Origin: Streptomyces sp. R41
GTDB taxonomy: Bacteria > Actinomycetota > Actinomycetes > Streptomycetales > Streptomycetaceae
NCBI RefSeq assembly: GCF_041053055.1
Contig: NZ_CP163443.1
Span: 6,989,001 to 7,053,000, forward strand
Direction: 5' to 3'
DNA: 64,000 bases
Positions 34,293 to 42,636 of this stretch are shown piece by piece (positions within the stretch are counted from its first letter, which is position 1; each line of letters opens with the position of its first letter). The notes below the pieces were generated by a model. That model saw nothing but the letters and a program-made list of their open reading frames with translations, did not search any database and had not been told where the DNA came from. The position numbers and the translations under genes were made by a program.

Positions 34293-34895
34293 ATGGGCGT
34301 GGCGATCCGTACGGCGGGCGAGCGGGACCGGGAGCTGGTCGTCCGGCTGCTCGATGCGGCCTTTCTGGACGATCCGGTGAGTGGGTGGGTCTTCCCGGAC
34401 GAAGCGCACCGCCGGGCTACGCACCACAAATTGATGGCCGGGTTTCTTGATGTCGTGCTCGCCGAGGGGCGGGTCGATGTGGCCGAAGACGGTGTGGCGT
34501 GTGCGCTGTGGCTGTCCGTTCCCGCCGAGGAGCACGGTGACGAGGACGGACCTGCGCAGCTGCGCGAGGCCGTCGACCCGGGGAACGAGCGTGTCGAGCT
34601 GATCGGGCGGCTCACGGCGGACGTCCATCCCGCGGGCCGCGACCACGAATACCTGTGGATGATCGCCGTGGCGCCTGAGCGGCAGGGCGAGGGTCTGGGT
34701 ACCGCGCTCATCCAGTCGGTCCTCGACCGCTGCGATCGTGAGGGCCTGCCCGCGTATCTGGAGGCGAGCAACGCCCGCAGCCGCAAGCTGTACGAGCGTC
34801 TCGGATTCGCCGCTGTCGGGCGTCCCCTCGATCTGCCGGACGGGCCGCAGATGTGGCCCATGTGGCGCGAGCCGCGGCCCGGGCGGGAGGGCTGA
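34293..34895 (+). CDS. GNAT-family N-acetyltransferase
   Basis: The 200-residue protein carries the GNAT acetyl-CoA motif 'LWMIAVAPERQGEGLGTAL' (about 126-144) and the C-terminal 'NARSRKLYERLGFAAVG' segment. An ATG at 34293 with GGGGCGGG upstream is preferred over a TTG at 34272. The substrate is unknown. It converges with the TetR gene. Confidence 0.87.
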   Translation: MGVAIRTAGERDRELVVRLLDAAFLDDPVSGWVFPDEAHRRATHHKLMAGFLDVVLAEGRVDVAEDGVACALWLSVPAEEHGDEDGPAQLREAVDPGNERVELIGRLTADVHPAGRDHEYLWMIAVAPERQGEGLGTALIQSVLDRCDREGLPAYLEASNARSRKLYERLGFAAVGRPLDLPDGPQMWPMWREPRPGREG

Positions 34896-34933
34896 GCGGC
34901 TCCGGAGAAGCGCGGGTGCGTTCCCGGAGCCGC

Positions 34934-35524
34934 TCAGCCCTCCGGGACGATCGTCGTCACGATCCGTTCGAGCAGCTCGTCCGGGACGGCGACTCCCCGC
35001 AGTACGCCGTCCAGCACCCCGGGCAGTGTCAGGTGTTCCAGGAGCAGCCCGAGCATGGCGAGATAGAGCACCGTCACGGTCTCGTCGCCGCCGGGCAGCC
35101 CGGCGTCCCGATGGAACTCCATGCCCTGCTCCAGATCGCCGCGTACTGACTTGGTGTACGAGGCGCGCAGGGCGGGGCGGCGGGTGGCCTCCAGGCGCAT
35201 CTCGAAGAGGGCGAGATGGCCCGTGCGGTCACGGGTCGCGCGGGCCAGCAGGTCGCGCATGAACTCCAGCACCAGGGAGCGGTCCTTCGGTCCCTTCAGC
35301 AACTCGGCGAGCACGGCCGGGTCGGGGGCCAGGCGCTGGTGGAGGTGGGCGTCGACCTGGTTCAGCAGGTCGTCGCGGTCGGTGAAGTAGTTCGACGAGG
35401 TGCCTACCGGCACGGCCGCCTCGGCGTCCACGGCGCGGAACGTCAGCCCGCGTGCCCCCTCACGCGCCAGCACCTCCGCGGCCGCGTCGACGAGGGCCGC
35501 TCTGCGCTCCGGGTTGCTTGCCAT
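34934..35524 (-). CDS. TetR-family transcriptional regulator
   Basis: The 196-residue regulator has the TetR helix-turn-helix near residues 25-47 ('LTFRAVDAEAAVPVGTSSNY') and a helical ligand-binding C-terminal domain. It is divergent from the RibD-like reductase gene. A 17-bp inverted repeat overlaps the presumed -35 of that gene, so it likely represses the reductase and perhaps itself. Confidence 0.9.
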   Translation of the reverse strand: MASNPERRAALVDAAAEVLAREGARGLTFRAVDAEAAVPVGTSSNYFTDRDDLLNQVDAHLHQRLAPDPAVLAELLKGPKDRSLVLEFMRDLLARATRDRTGHLALFEMRLEATRRPALRASYTKSVRGDLEQGMEFHRDAGLPGGDETVTVLYLAMLGLLLEHLTLPGVLDGVLRGVAVPDELLERIVTTIVPEG

Positions 35525-35606
35525 CGGGGCTTCCTCCGACTCGTTGCTTCAGTCGCTTTTGGGTCGCAGTCGTTTTTGGGTCGTTTTCAGTTGCTGCTCT
35601 TAACCC

Positions 35607-35637
35607 CTTGTAACCACTACAAGTGAAGCACTATAAC
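35607..35637 (+). promoter_or_regulatory. promoter and TetR operator of the RibD-like gene
   Basis: TTGTAA (35608-35613) and TATAAC (35632-35637) are 18 bp apart, a good -35/-10 pair. The inverted repeat CTTGTA-N5-TACAAG (35607-35623) covers the -35, as expected for repression by the divergent TetR protein. Confidence 0.6.
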
Positions 35638-35709
35638 TGAAGTGGTTCGGCCGTGGTCATCCACCGCCACGGACGCCCGTGAACGCGCTGCCTACGAAAA
35701 GAGACCCGC

Positions 35710-36297
35710 TTGCGCAAGCTCACGTACTTCATCGCCTGCTCGATCGACGGTTTCATCGGAGCCCCGGACGGCGACGCGCAGTTCTTCATACCGTTCGTCG
35801 ACGAGGAGTACTTCGAGGACTTCCTCAAGGCGGAGTACCCGGAGACACTGCCGACCCACGGCCGCCGCCCGCTCGGCATCGACGACTTGGAGAACCGGCA
35901 CTTCGACACGATCATCCAGGGCCGTGCCAGCTACGACCTGGCGCTGGACGCCGGCGTCACCAGCCCCTACGCCCATCTGCGCGAGTACGTCGCCTCGCGC
36001 AGCATCGAGGAGTCGCCCGACCCGCATGTGGAGATCGTCGCGGACGATGTCGTCGGCAAGGTCCGCGAACTCAAGGCGGAGGACGGCGAGTTCGGTATCT
36101 ATCTGTGCGGCGGCGCGCAGCTCGCGGGCGCGCTGATCGACGAGGTGGACGAGCTCGTCATCAAGACCTACCCGGTGGTGCTGGGTTCCGGCATGCCGAT
36201 GTTCGGCTCCGGGTTCGACGTCGCCGAGTTCGCGCTCGACGAGGTGCGGGTGTTCAAGAACGGGGTCCTCGTGCGGACGTACGGCAGGAAGCGCTGA
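35710..36297 (+). CDS. dihydrofolate reductase / RibD C-terminal-like reductase
   Basis: The 195-residue NADPH-dependent reductase fold opens with 'KLTYFIACSIDGFIGAPDGD'. It has the cofactor-binding 'GIYLCGGAQLAGALIDE' (about 135-151) and the end 'YPVVLGSGMPMF'. Stand-alone members are common in Streptomyces and their substrates are mostly unknown. The start appears to be an uncommon TTG at 35710 with AAAAGAGA upstream; no ATG or GTG fits as well. It is divergent from the TetR gene. Confidence 0.87.
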   Translation: MRKLTYFIACSIDGFIGAPDGDAQFFIPFVDEEYFEDFLKAEYPETLPTHGRRPLGIDDLENRHFDTIIQGRASYDLALDAGVTSPYAHLREYVASRSIEESPDPHVEIVADDVVGKVRELKAEDGEFGIYLCGGAQLAGALIDEVDELVIKTYPVVLGSGMPMFGSGFDVAEFALDEVRVFKNGVLVRTYGRKR

Positions 36298-36323
36298 AGC
36301 CCCCGCCGTCCTACCCTGAAGGC

Positions 36324-36521
36324 ATGGGCACCGATGAGCAAGTATGTCCCGAATGCGGGCAGCCGGTCGCCACGGTGGTACGGCGTCACAAGACCCTGGG
36401 CGCTTGGGTCCCCCTCTGGCGACCAGGGCCCTGCCGGAATCCGAAGTGCGCGGCGTACGTCGGCGAGCACGTGGAGGAGTCCCCGGGCGAGCCGGAGGAG
36501 CCGGTCACGGAGAAATCCTGA
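36324..36521 (+). CDS. small zinc-ribbon protein
   Basis: The 65-residue protein has two metal-binding knuckles, 'CPECG' (8-12) and 'CRNPKC' (37-42), predicting one zinc ribbon. An acidic Glu/Pro tail follows. CTGAAGG upstream is a weak ribosome site. Function is not known. It lies just after the reductase gene on the same strand and may be co-transcribed. Confidence 0.72.
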   Translation: MGTDEQVCPECGQPVATVVRRHKTLGAWVPLWRPGPCRNPKCAAYVGEHVEESPGEPEEPVTEKS

Positions 36522-36618
36522 CCGAACGCGCGCGGCCGTGTAGAGAATGGAGGGTCGGCTCCGACGTCTCCTGTGAGAGCCGCCCACCGAGGGCGGCGGG
36601 AGCCGAAGGAGCGGACTC

Positions 36619-37032
36619 ATGAAGTACCTGGTGATGGTGCAGGGCACGCAGGCCGACTACGAGGGCATGCGCGGCAAGGCGTCCGCGCAGGCCCCGGCCT
36701 GGACCGAGCAGGAACTGCAGGCCATGTACGCGTACATGGGCGCGATCAACGACGACCTGTCGGAGACCGGTGAGCTGATCGACGGGCAGGGGCTGGCCGA
36801 GCCGGCACAGACCCGGCTGGTCGCCCTGGGCAAGGACGGCAAGGCCGTGATCACCGATGGCCCGTACAGCGAGACCAAGGAGCTGATGGCCGGCTACTGG
36901 GTGCTGGAGTGCGCGAGCCTGGAGCGGGTCACCGAGATCGCCGAGCGCGTCACGCGGTGCCCCTGCCCGGAGGGTGCCACCGACTACCCGGTCGTCATCC
37001 GGCCCATCATGGACGGCGCCGGGGACATCTGA
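36619..37032 (+). CDS. YCII/DGPF-domain protein
   Basis: The 137-residue protein has the ferredoxin-like YCII fold. The signature loop is 'VITDGPYSETKELMAGYWVL' (about 75-94), with DGPY in place of the usual DGPF. Such genes sit directly before ECF42-type sigma factors, as here (5-bp gap). The DGPF protein is thought to act in the same signalling unit, though its biochemical role is unsettled. GAAGGAGC precedes the ATG. Confidence 0.9.
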   Translation: MKYLVMVQGTQADYEGMRGKASAQAPAWTEQELQAMYAYMGAINDDLSETGELIDGQGLAEPAQTRLVALGKDGKAVITDGPYSETKELMAGYWVLECASLERVTEIAERVTRCPCPEGATDYPVVIRPIMDGAGDI

Positions 37033-37037
37033 CCGGC

Positions 37038-38264
37038 ATGAGCATCGAGGTCGAGGATCTGCTGCGCCGGCACGCGCCGCAGGTCCTCGGCGCTCTCGTA
37101 CGCCGGTACGGGCATTTCGACGCCGCCGAGGACGCCGTACAGGAGGCGCTGCTCGCGGCGGCCGGGCAGTGGGTCGACAAGGGCGTGCCCGAGAATCCGC
37201 GCGGCTGGCTGATCAAGGTCGCCTCGCGGCGGCTGACGGATGCCCTGCGCAGTGAGGAGGCGCGGCGGCTGCGGGAGGAGAGGGCGCTGGCGCTGACTCC
37301 CCGGGATGCCTTCACGGCGCCGCCGCCGGGGGCGGACCGGGCGCCGAACGAGGACGACACGCTCTCGCTCCTCTTCCTCTGCTGCCACCCCGATCTGACC
37401 CCGCCCGCGCAGATCGCGCTCACCCTGCGGGCGGTCGGCGGTCTGACCACCGCGGAGATCGCCCGGGCGTATCTCGTGCCCGAGGCGACGATGGCCCAGC
37501 GGATCAGCAGGGCCAAGCAGCGGGTGAAGGGGGTCCGTTTCGGGCGCCCGGACCAGTGGGAGGAGCGGCTGCCCGCCGTCCTGCACACCCTCTATCTGAT
37601 CTTCAACGAGGGCTATACGGCGACGTCCGGAGCGGTGCTCCGGCGGGCCGAACTCGCGGGCGAGGCCGTCCGGTTGACGCGTACGGTGCACCGGCTGCTG
37701 CCCGAGAACCATGAGGTGACGGGCCTGCTGGCGCTGATGCTGCTGACCGACGCCCGTCGCGTCGCCCGGACGGGTCCGCACGGCGAGTTGGTGCCGCTCG
37801 ACGAGCAGGACCGCGGCCTGTGGGACAAAGCGGCGATCGAGGAGGGTGTGGCGCTGGTGACGCAGGCGCTGTCGTTGTCACGGGGGAGTGCCGGGCCCTA
37901 CCAACTCCGGGCCGCCATCGCCGCGGTGCACGACGAGGCGCCGTCCCCGCAGGCGACGGACTGGCGCGAGATCCTCGGCCTGTACGACGTGCTGGTCCGC
38001 CGGGTCCCGGGTCCCGTCGAGCGCCTCAACCGCGCGGTGGCGGTGGCCATGGTGGACGGGCCGCGGGCGGGGCTGGCCGAACTCGACCCGCTGGAGGGCG
38101 AGTTGGCGGCCGGACACCGGCTGGACGCGGTCCGCGGTCACCTGTTGGAACGCGCGGGAGACACGGCGGCGGCCCGCGCCGCGTACGAGTCGGCGGCCCG
38201 CAAGACCCTCAGCCTCCCCGAACAGCGCTATTTGCACGCGCGGTCCGCACGCCTGAAGCCGTAG
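37038..38264 (+). CDS. ECF42-type sigma factor with C-terminal TPR-like extension
   Basis: The 408-residue protein has sigma region 2 at the N-terminus ('GHFDAAEDAVQEALLAAAGQW') and region 4 around 130-165 ('LTTAEIARAYLVPEATMAQR'). A long C-terminal domain of about 220 residues contains 'YLIFNEGYTATSG' and TPR-like helices. This architecture defines the ECF42 group, whose C-terminal extension replaces a classical anti-sigma factor. It forms an operon with the upstream YCII gene. Confidence 0.92.
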   Translation: MSIEVEDLLRRHAPQVLGALVRRYGHFDAAEDAVQEALLAAAGQWVDKGVPENPRGWLIKVASRRLTDALRSEEARRLREERALALTPRDAFTAPPPGADRAPNEDDTLSLLFLCCHPDLTPPAQIALTLRAVGGLTTAEIARAYLVPEATMAQRISRAKQRVKGVRFGRPDQWEERLPAVLHTLYLIFNEGYTATSGAVLRRAELAGEAVRLTRTVHRLLPENHEVTGLLALMLLTDARRVARTGPHGELVPLDEQDRGLWDKAAIEEGVALVTQALSLSRGSAGPYQLRAAIAAVHDEAPSPQATDWREILGLYDVLVRRVPGPVERLNRAVAVAMVDGPRAGLAELDPLEGELAAGHRLDAVRGHLLERAGDTAAARAAYESAARKTLSLPEQRYLHARSARLKP

Positions 38265-38365
38265 GGTTTCCGCGGCATGCCTGAACCTTTTGTGCACCTC
38301 ACTGAGCGCTCCCTGTGGGAGGCGGCCCGCGCGCCCGGCCCGTCGGTGTGACCGCGGTGGGTGTC

Positions 38366-38462
38366 GCCCCCTCCGCCCCTGCCCGTCCCGTACCTGGGGG
38401 CTGCCGCCCCCGGACCTCCGCTGTCGCGCTTCGCGCTCGTCCTCAAACGCCGGACGGGCTGA
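38366..38462. repeat. dispersed intergenic repeat, copy B
   Basis: It contains CGCCCCCTCCGCCCCTGCCC, GTACCTGGGGGCTGCCGCCCCC, and TCGTCCTCAAACGCCGGACGGGCT in the same order as copies A and D. It fills the spacer between the convergent sigma factor and VOC genes. Confidence 0.85.
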
Positions 38463-38507
38463 GAATCAGCTCCCGGCGTTCGAGGAGGTAGGGGGCGGCG
38501 AGACCCT

Positions 38508-39263
38508 CTATTCAGGAAGGCTGCCCGTCCCGGGATCGCGGGGGGTCAGGCAGTACGTGCCGCCGACCGGGTCCCGCATCACCGCCCAGCGGGCGCCGCG
38601 GTTGACCAGGGTGGCGCCCAGGGCCTCGTGCCGGGTGCGGACCGCCTCGATGTCCGAGCAGGCGATGTCGAGGTGGGCGGAGGTGGGGCGGTCGGTGTCG
38701 AGGCGTTGCAGGAGGATGCGGAAGGGGAGGGCGGCGGGGGGCCTGACCAGGTGGAACTCCGGGAGCGCGCCGGGGTGGGAGTCCCAGCCGGTGAGTTCGC
38801 TCCAGAAGGTGATCTCGGTGTCGTACACGGACGGCGCCAGGTCGACGCACACCTGGTCGAGCCGGCTGGTCGCGCCGCTCGGTCCCTCGACCACGGGCGG
38901 CCGGGCCGACTCCCCGTGCCAGGGCACCGCGCAGAACAGCTGCCCGCCGGGGGAACGCAGTACGGCCCACCCCTCGTGGTCGGCGACGAGCGTGGCGCCC
39001 AGCCGAAGCGCCGACTCCACCAGCGCCGGTACGTCCTCGACGGCGAGGTCGAGATGCGCGCCGCCGTCGTCCGAATCGACGCCCTGCGCCTTCACGCACG
39101 CGTCGGCGCCGTCGTGCAGCAGGGTGACGAACTCGCCCTGGTCGCCGCGGGGTTCCGACAGCCGTGTCCCCGTGACCGCCGTCCAGAAGTCGGTGGCCGG
39201 CCCGAACTCCTTCATGGGCCGGTCGACGAAGACGTAGGTCCACCGGATCGGTTGTGCGGTCAT
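38508..39263 (-). CDS. two-domain VOC (glyoxalase-fold) protein
   Basis: The 251-residue protein consists of two VOC half-domains. The first is 'WTYVFVDRPMKEFGPATDFW' to 'PGGQLFCAVP', the second 'LDQVCVDLAPSVYDTEITFW' to 'PVGGTYCLTP'. Members include dioxygenases, glyoxalases and antibiotic-sequestering proteins; the substrate is unknown. Its ATG overlaps the ATP-grasp stop by four bases (ATGA), so the pair is translationally coupled. Confidence 0.87.
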   Translation of the reverse strand: MTAQPIRWTYVFVDRPMKEFGPATDFWTAVTGTRLSEPRGDQGEFVTLLHDGADACVKAQGVDSDDGGAHLDLAVEDVPALVESALRLGATLVADHEGWAVLRSPGGQLFCAVPWHGESARPPVVEGPSGATSRLDQVCVDLAPSVYDTEITFWSELTGWDSHPGALPEFHLVRPPAALPFRILLQRLDTDRPTSAHLDIACSDIEAVRTRHEALGATLVNRGARWAVMRDPVGGTYCLTPRDPGTGSLPE

Positions 39264-40132
39264 CGAGGCGCTCCCTGTCGGACGGTCGGTACGGCTCGTA
39301 CCGTCTCCCGCCCGATCAGCGCGCGCAACGAGGTTTTCATGCTCGCGACGAAGGCGTCCTGGGCGTCGGTGGCGAGGACGTCCAGGGACAGATACGGGTT
39401 GAGGTCCTCCAGCTCGACGAGAAGCAGCTCGCCGTCGGGGGCACGGCAGGCGTCCACGCGCTGGATCCCGTACGCGATGTCGTTCCAGTCGACGAACCGC
39501 TGAGCGAACTCCAGGTCCCGCTCGGTCGGCACGTACGGTTCCAGGGCCCATCGCTGGTCCGGGCGGGGCGCGTACAGGGCGTACTGGAAGGCGCGGTCGA
39601 CGAAGTAGAAGGACACCTCGTAGCGGAAGTCGATGCGCGGCTGGACGAGGACGCCGCCGTACACCAGCTCGGGGAGCCGCTCGCGCGCCACGAACTCAAG
39701 GCCTATGGAGTCGGCCCCCAGCTTCGGCTTCACCACGTACGTGTCGACCTCGGGCAGCCGCCCCAGGTCCTCCGCGCGGTCGATGGTGGGGATGACCGGA
39801 TACCCGGCGGCGGTCAGCTCCAGCAGGTATCCCTTCCCCGCCATGTCCCCCTTCCCCGACAGCTCGTTGTACACGCGCACACCGTCCGCGACCGCTCGCT
39901 CCCGGAAGGCGTCGTACTGCGCCTGGTAGTTCAGCACCGGCCCGCTGTTGCGTACGAGAACGACATCGAAGCCGTCCATCAACCCCGCCGCGTCCAGCGG
40001 ATGACACACGGCGACATCGAACTCCTCGCGCAGCCGCGAGGTGAGAAAGATGTCCTCGTCGCAGTAACGGCGCCCCTTGGCCGGATAGGCCAGGTCGCTG
40101 ACGTACAGGACACGGGGGCGGGCGGACGGCAT
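39260..40132 (-). CDS. ATP-grasp ligase-like protein
   Basis: The 290-residue protein has an ATP-grasp layout. An N-terminal pre-ATP-grasp Rossmann part ('FDVVLVRNSGPV') leads to 'VYNELSGKGDMAGKGYLLEL' and the nucleotide-binding 'VDTYVVKPKLGADSIGLEFV' (about 127-146). The metal-binding end reads 'LLLVELEDLNPYLSL'. It should ligate a carboxylate to an amine or thiol at the cost of ATP. Substrate and product are unknown, and no precursor peptide gene is seen beside it. It is translationally coupled to the downstream VOC gene. Confidence 0.83.
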   Translation of the reverse strand: MPSARPRVLYVSDLAYPAKGRRYCDEDIFLTSRLREEFDVAVCHPLDAAGLMDGFDVVLVRNSGPVLNYQAQYDAFRERAVADGVRVYNELSGKGDMAGKGYLLELTAAGYPVIPTIDRAEDLGRLPEVDTYVVKPKLGADSIGLEFVARERLPELVYGGVLVQPRIDFRYEVSFYFVDRAFQYALYAPRPDQRWALEPYVPTERDLEFAQRFVDWNDIAYGIQRVDACRAPDGELLLVELEDLNPYLSLDVLATDAQDAFVASMKTSLRALIGRETVRAVPTVRQGAPR

Positions 40133-40205
40133 GGGTGACTCCCGGTGGTCGTGATCAGCCGATGGTAGTTCTGGTCCATCGGGGACCCGGAGGCCGTCCC
40201 GTCGC

Positions 40206-40622
40206 TCACCCGCCGCGGGGTTCGTTGAAGCGCAGGAGGTTGCCCGCCGGGTCGCGGAAGGCGCAGTCGCGCACTCCGTAGGGCTGGTCCATCGGTTCCT
40301 GGAGGACTTCGGCGCCGGAGGCGCGGACGCGCTCGAAGAGGGCGTCGCAGTCGGTGGTGGAGAAGATGACACCGCGCAGGATGCCCTTGGCCAGCAGTTC
40401 GGCCATGGCCTGCTTGTCCGCGGGGGAGGTGCTCGGGTCCGCCGCGGGGGGCTCCAGGACGATCTCCACGTCCGGCTGGAGCGGCGAGCCGACCGTGACC
40501 CAGCGCATCCCCTCGAACCCGACGTCGTTGCGGACCTCCAGGCCCAGCACGTCCCGGTAGAAGGCGAGCGCCTTGTCGTGGTCGTCCACGGCGATGAAGC
40601 ACTGGGAGAGTTTCACGTCCAT
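40206..40622 (-). CDS. single-domain VOC family protein
   Basis: The 138-residue glyoxalase-fold protein begins 'MDVKLSQCFIAVDDHDKALA' and ends with the family-typical 'CAFRDPAGNLLRFNEP'. Genes of this kind often follow a small AraC regulator, as here, and are usually annotated as glyoxalase/bleomycin-resistance proteins. The substrate is unknown. ATG 40622 was chosen over an upstream start three codons earlier. Confidence 0.88.
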   Translation of the reverse strand: MDVKLSQCFIAVDDHDKALAFYRDVLGLEVRNDVGFEGMRWVTVGSPLQPDVEIVLEPPAADPSTSPADKQAMAELLAKGILRGVIFSTTDCDALFERVRASGAEVLQEPMDQPYGVRDCAFRDPAGNLLRFNEPRGG

Positions 40623-40694
40623 ACGCCTCACGCTAGGGCCTGCCGCCCCGATCTGCCGCCCAGACCGTCGGGTCCGTCGGCCCGGACATGGACC

Positions 40695-41123
40695 CTAGAG
40701 CCGTGAGCCCGGTTCCGCTTCCGGGTTCGGGTGGCGGGCCGGGCGGGTCAGGCGCCGGGTCACGCAGGACGGGATGGGGGCGCCGTGGTCGTGCGGGCGG
40801 GCCCGGTACGCGCTCGGGGTCTCGCCGACCAGCTCCGTGAAGCGGGAGCTGAACGAGCCGAGCGAGGTGCAGCCCACGGCGAAGCACACTTCGGTGACCG
40901 TCATGTCTCCCTGTCGGAGCAGGGCTTTGGCGCGCTCGATCCGGCGGGTCATGAGATAGGTGTACGGAGTCTCGCCGAAGGCAGCGCGAAAGCTCCGCTG
41001 GAAGTGGCCCGGCGACATCAGCGCGGAGCGCGCGAGCGTGGCCATGTCCAGCGGCTCCGCGTACTCGCGGTCCATACGGTCGCGGGCCCGGCGCAGCCGG
41101 ACCAAGTCCTCCACAACAGTCAC
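40695..41123 (-). CDS. AraC-family regulator (HTH domain only)
   Basis: The protein of about 142 residues consists almost entirely of the double helix-turn-helix AraC domain: 'MATLARSALMSPGHFQRSFR' for the first and 'VTEVCFAVGCTSLGSFSSRF' for the second. There is no ligand-binding domain. Proteins like this pair with the VOC gene just downstream, which it probably regulates. The GTG start at 41123 is tentative; a second GTG lies three codons later. Confidence 0.87.
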   Translation of the reverse strand: MTVVEDLVRLRRARDRMDREYAEPLDMATLARSALMSPGHFQRSFRAAFGETPYTYLMTRRIERAKALLRQGDMTVTEVCFAVGCTSLGSFSSRFTELVGETPSAYRARPHDHGAPIPSCVTRRLTRPARHPNPEAEPGSRL

Positions 41124-41221
41124 CGCACCAGGATGGCACCTGGCACTGACACGATGGTCCCGGGCGCTGACACCGAGGGGTCCCACGTCCCGCACGCCCG
41201 GCACCCGCGCGCGCCGACCTA

Positions 41222-41735
41222 CTCGGATGACCGCCGAGCCGACCTTCCTCTCGCGGGTGTCCTGTCGCGACGGGAGGTCGCCGGGCCCGGCTGCGTGGCC
41301 TGCTCGCCCTGCTCGCGGACGATCTGCGCACCGGGTGCGGCACGGCCCGGCTGGTCGAGGGCTGTGGCCCGAGGAGCAGCCGGAGAATCCGACGAAGGCG
41401 CTCCAGGTCCTCGTCTCACGGGCCAGTTCCCAGCCCGGCGCCGAGCTGATCGCCGACACCGCCACCGGCTACCGCCTCACGCTGGGCGAGCACAGGTGGA
41501 CAGCTCCGCCGTCCTGCTCGCCACCGCCGCGAGTTCCCCGGCGGCCCGGGACGGCGACCACACCGCCGCGCCGGCGCACGCCGAGGCCGGCTCGCGCGGG
41601 GGGACAGCTCCGCCGACGACCTGGCGGCCGACCCGGTCTCCGCGCTGCGCGCTGCGCGCGTCCCGGCGACACGGCCCTGGTGCGCGCCCGCGCGCTCGCC
41701 CGCGTGGTGAGCCGCGCGGCCGAGCAGATCCGTGC
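41222..41735 (+). pseudogene. decayed BTAD (AfsR/SARP-like) transcriptional regulator
   Basis: Pieces of a BTAD regulator are recognisable in different frames. 'LWPEEQPENPTKALQVLVSR' and 'AELIADTATGYRLTLGEH' come from one frame; 'VDSSAVLLATAASSPAARDG' and 'DTALVRARALARVVSRAAEQ' come from shifted frames. Several frameshifts, a lost start and the loss of the remaining protein make this a pseudogene. It abuts an ABC-transporter remnant. Confidence 0.72.
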
Positions 41736-41764
41736 ACCTCGTGCGGCTCGCCGGTGTCACCTCC

Positions 41765-41895
41765 TGGGCGACAGCCAGATCGGTTCCGTCGAGGACGACC
41801 TGCTCGCCGTACGCCTTGCGCAGTCCGGTCGCCGTGATGGCGTACGACGGTGAGGTCTTGACGGGGTGGTGCGCGGTCGCGGTGTTCGTTGTCAT
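41765..41895 (-). pseudogene. 5' remnant of a DrrA-type ABC transporter ATPase
   Basis: From ATG 41895 the frame encodes 'MTTNTATAHH', then 'SYAITATGLRKAYGEQVVLD' and 'GTDLAVAQE', the opening strands of a daunorubicin-resistance-type ABC ATPase. The homology stops before the Walker A loop. The frame then continues as antisense of the BTAD relic. A deletion joined the two genes tail to tail. Confidence 0.7.
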
Positions 41896-41992
41896 GGCAG
41901 GAGCGTGCGGGGTCGCGGATTTGCCGCGGTTTCACGGCGGTTCATGGGGCAGGGAGCCCGCGCGGGGTGGAACCCGCCCTCCGAGGAACGCC

Positions 41993-42028
41993 GAAGGGGC
42001 CCGGCCGAGGGTTCGGCCGAGCCCCTTC
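41993..42028 (-). terminator. terminator downstream of sodN
   Basis: A 16-bp stem with one mismatch (41993-42008 with 42013-42028) closes a 4-nt loop about 70 bp beyond the sodN stop. It faces the ABC relic on the other side. Confidence 0.75.
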
Positions 42029-42095
42029 AAAAGGCTCGCTGACCTGCGAGGGTGCACCGCTCGCCGGTCAAGGCGAACCGGTAACCGGCCCTGGA

Positions 42096-42491
42096 TCAGG
42101 CCTTCTTGGTCTCCCAGAAGATCTTGTCGATCTGGGCGATGTAGTCCAGCGCCTTCTGGCCCGTCGCCGGGTCGGTGGACGCCTTGGCGGCCGAGAGGGC
42201 CTTCAGGGCGTCGTTGACCAGCTGGTGCAGCTCCGGGTACTTCTCGAAGTGCGGGGGCTTGAAGTAGTCGCTCCAGAGCACCGACACGTGGTGCTTGGCG
42301 AGCTCGGCGCGCTGCTCCTTGATGACGGTGGCGCGAGCCTGGAAGTGCGGGTCGTCGTTGCCGGCCATCTTTTCCTGGACGGCCTTCACCGACTCCGCCT
42401 CGATGCGGGCCTGGGCCGGGTCGTACACACCGCAGGGCAGGTCGCAGTGTGCGCTGACCTTGACCTTGGGGGCAAACAGGCGGGAGAGCAT
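42096..42491 (-). CDS. sodN: nickel-containing superoxide dismutase precursor
   Basis: The 131-residue precursor has a 14-residue leader (MLSRLFAPKVKVSA) that is cleaved to expose the nickel hook 'HCDLPCG'. His1, Cys2 and Cys6 of the mature enzyme bind nickel and dismutate superoxide in the cytoplasm. ATG 42491 follows AAGGAC. The divergent neighbour sodX encodes the matching leader peptidase. In S. coelicolor sodN is favoured when nickel is plentiful and opposed by an antisense RNA from the iron enzyme gene. Confidence 0.96.
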   Translation of the reverse strand: MLSRLFAPKVKVSAHCDLPCGVYDPAQARIEAESVKAVQEKMAGNDDPHFQARATVIKEQRAELAKHHVSVLWSDYFKPPHFEKYPELHQLVNDALKALSAAKASTDPATGQKALDYIAQIDKIFWETKKA

Positions 42492-42576
42492 TGAGCTGTC
42501 CTTCCTCGTGATCGTCTTCTCAGGTGGGACATTACTCCGTAGGAGACCGGTTTTCGCGAGTGCCCCCATGGGCTTA

Positions 42577-42588
42577 GGACAAAAGTCC
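42577..42588. promoter_or_regulatory. GGAC-AAAA-GTCC inverted repeat between sodN and sodX
   Basis: A 12-bp dyad with 4-bp arms sits in the shared intergenic region, about 50 bp before sodX. The core resembles the GGAC-N4-GTCC centre of DevR/DosR-type boxes but the flanks do not match well. The regulator is unknown. Confidence 0.35.
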
Positions 42589-42636
42589 AGGGTGAAACTG
42601 GGACTGGTGGAGGATCGGACCGGGGAGGTGCCGGTG

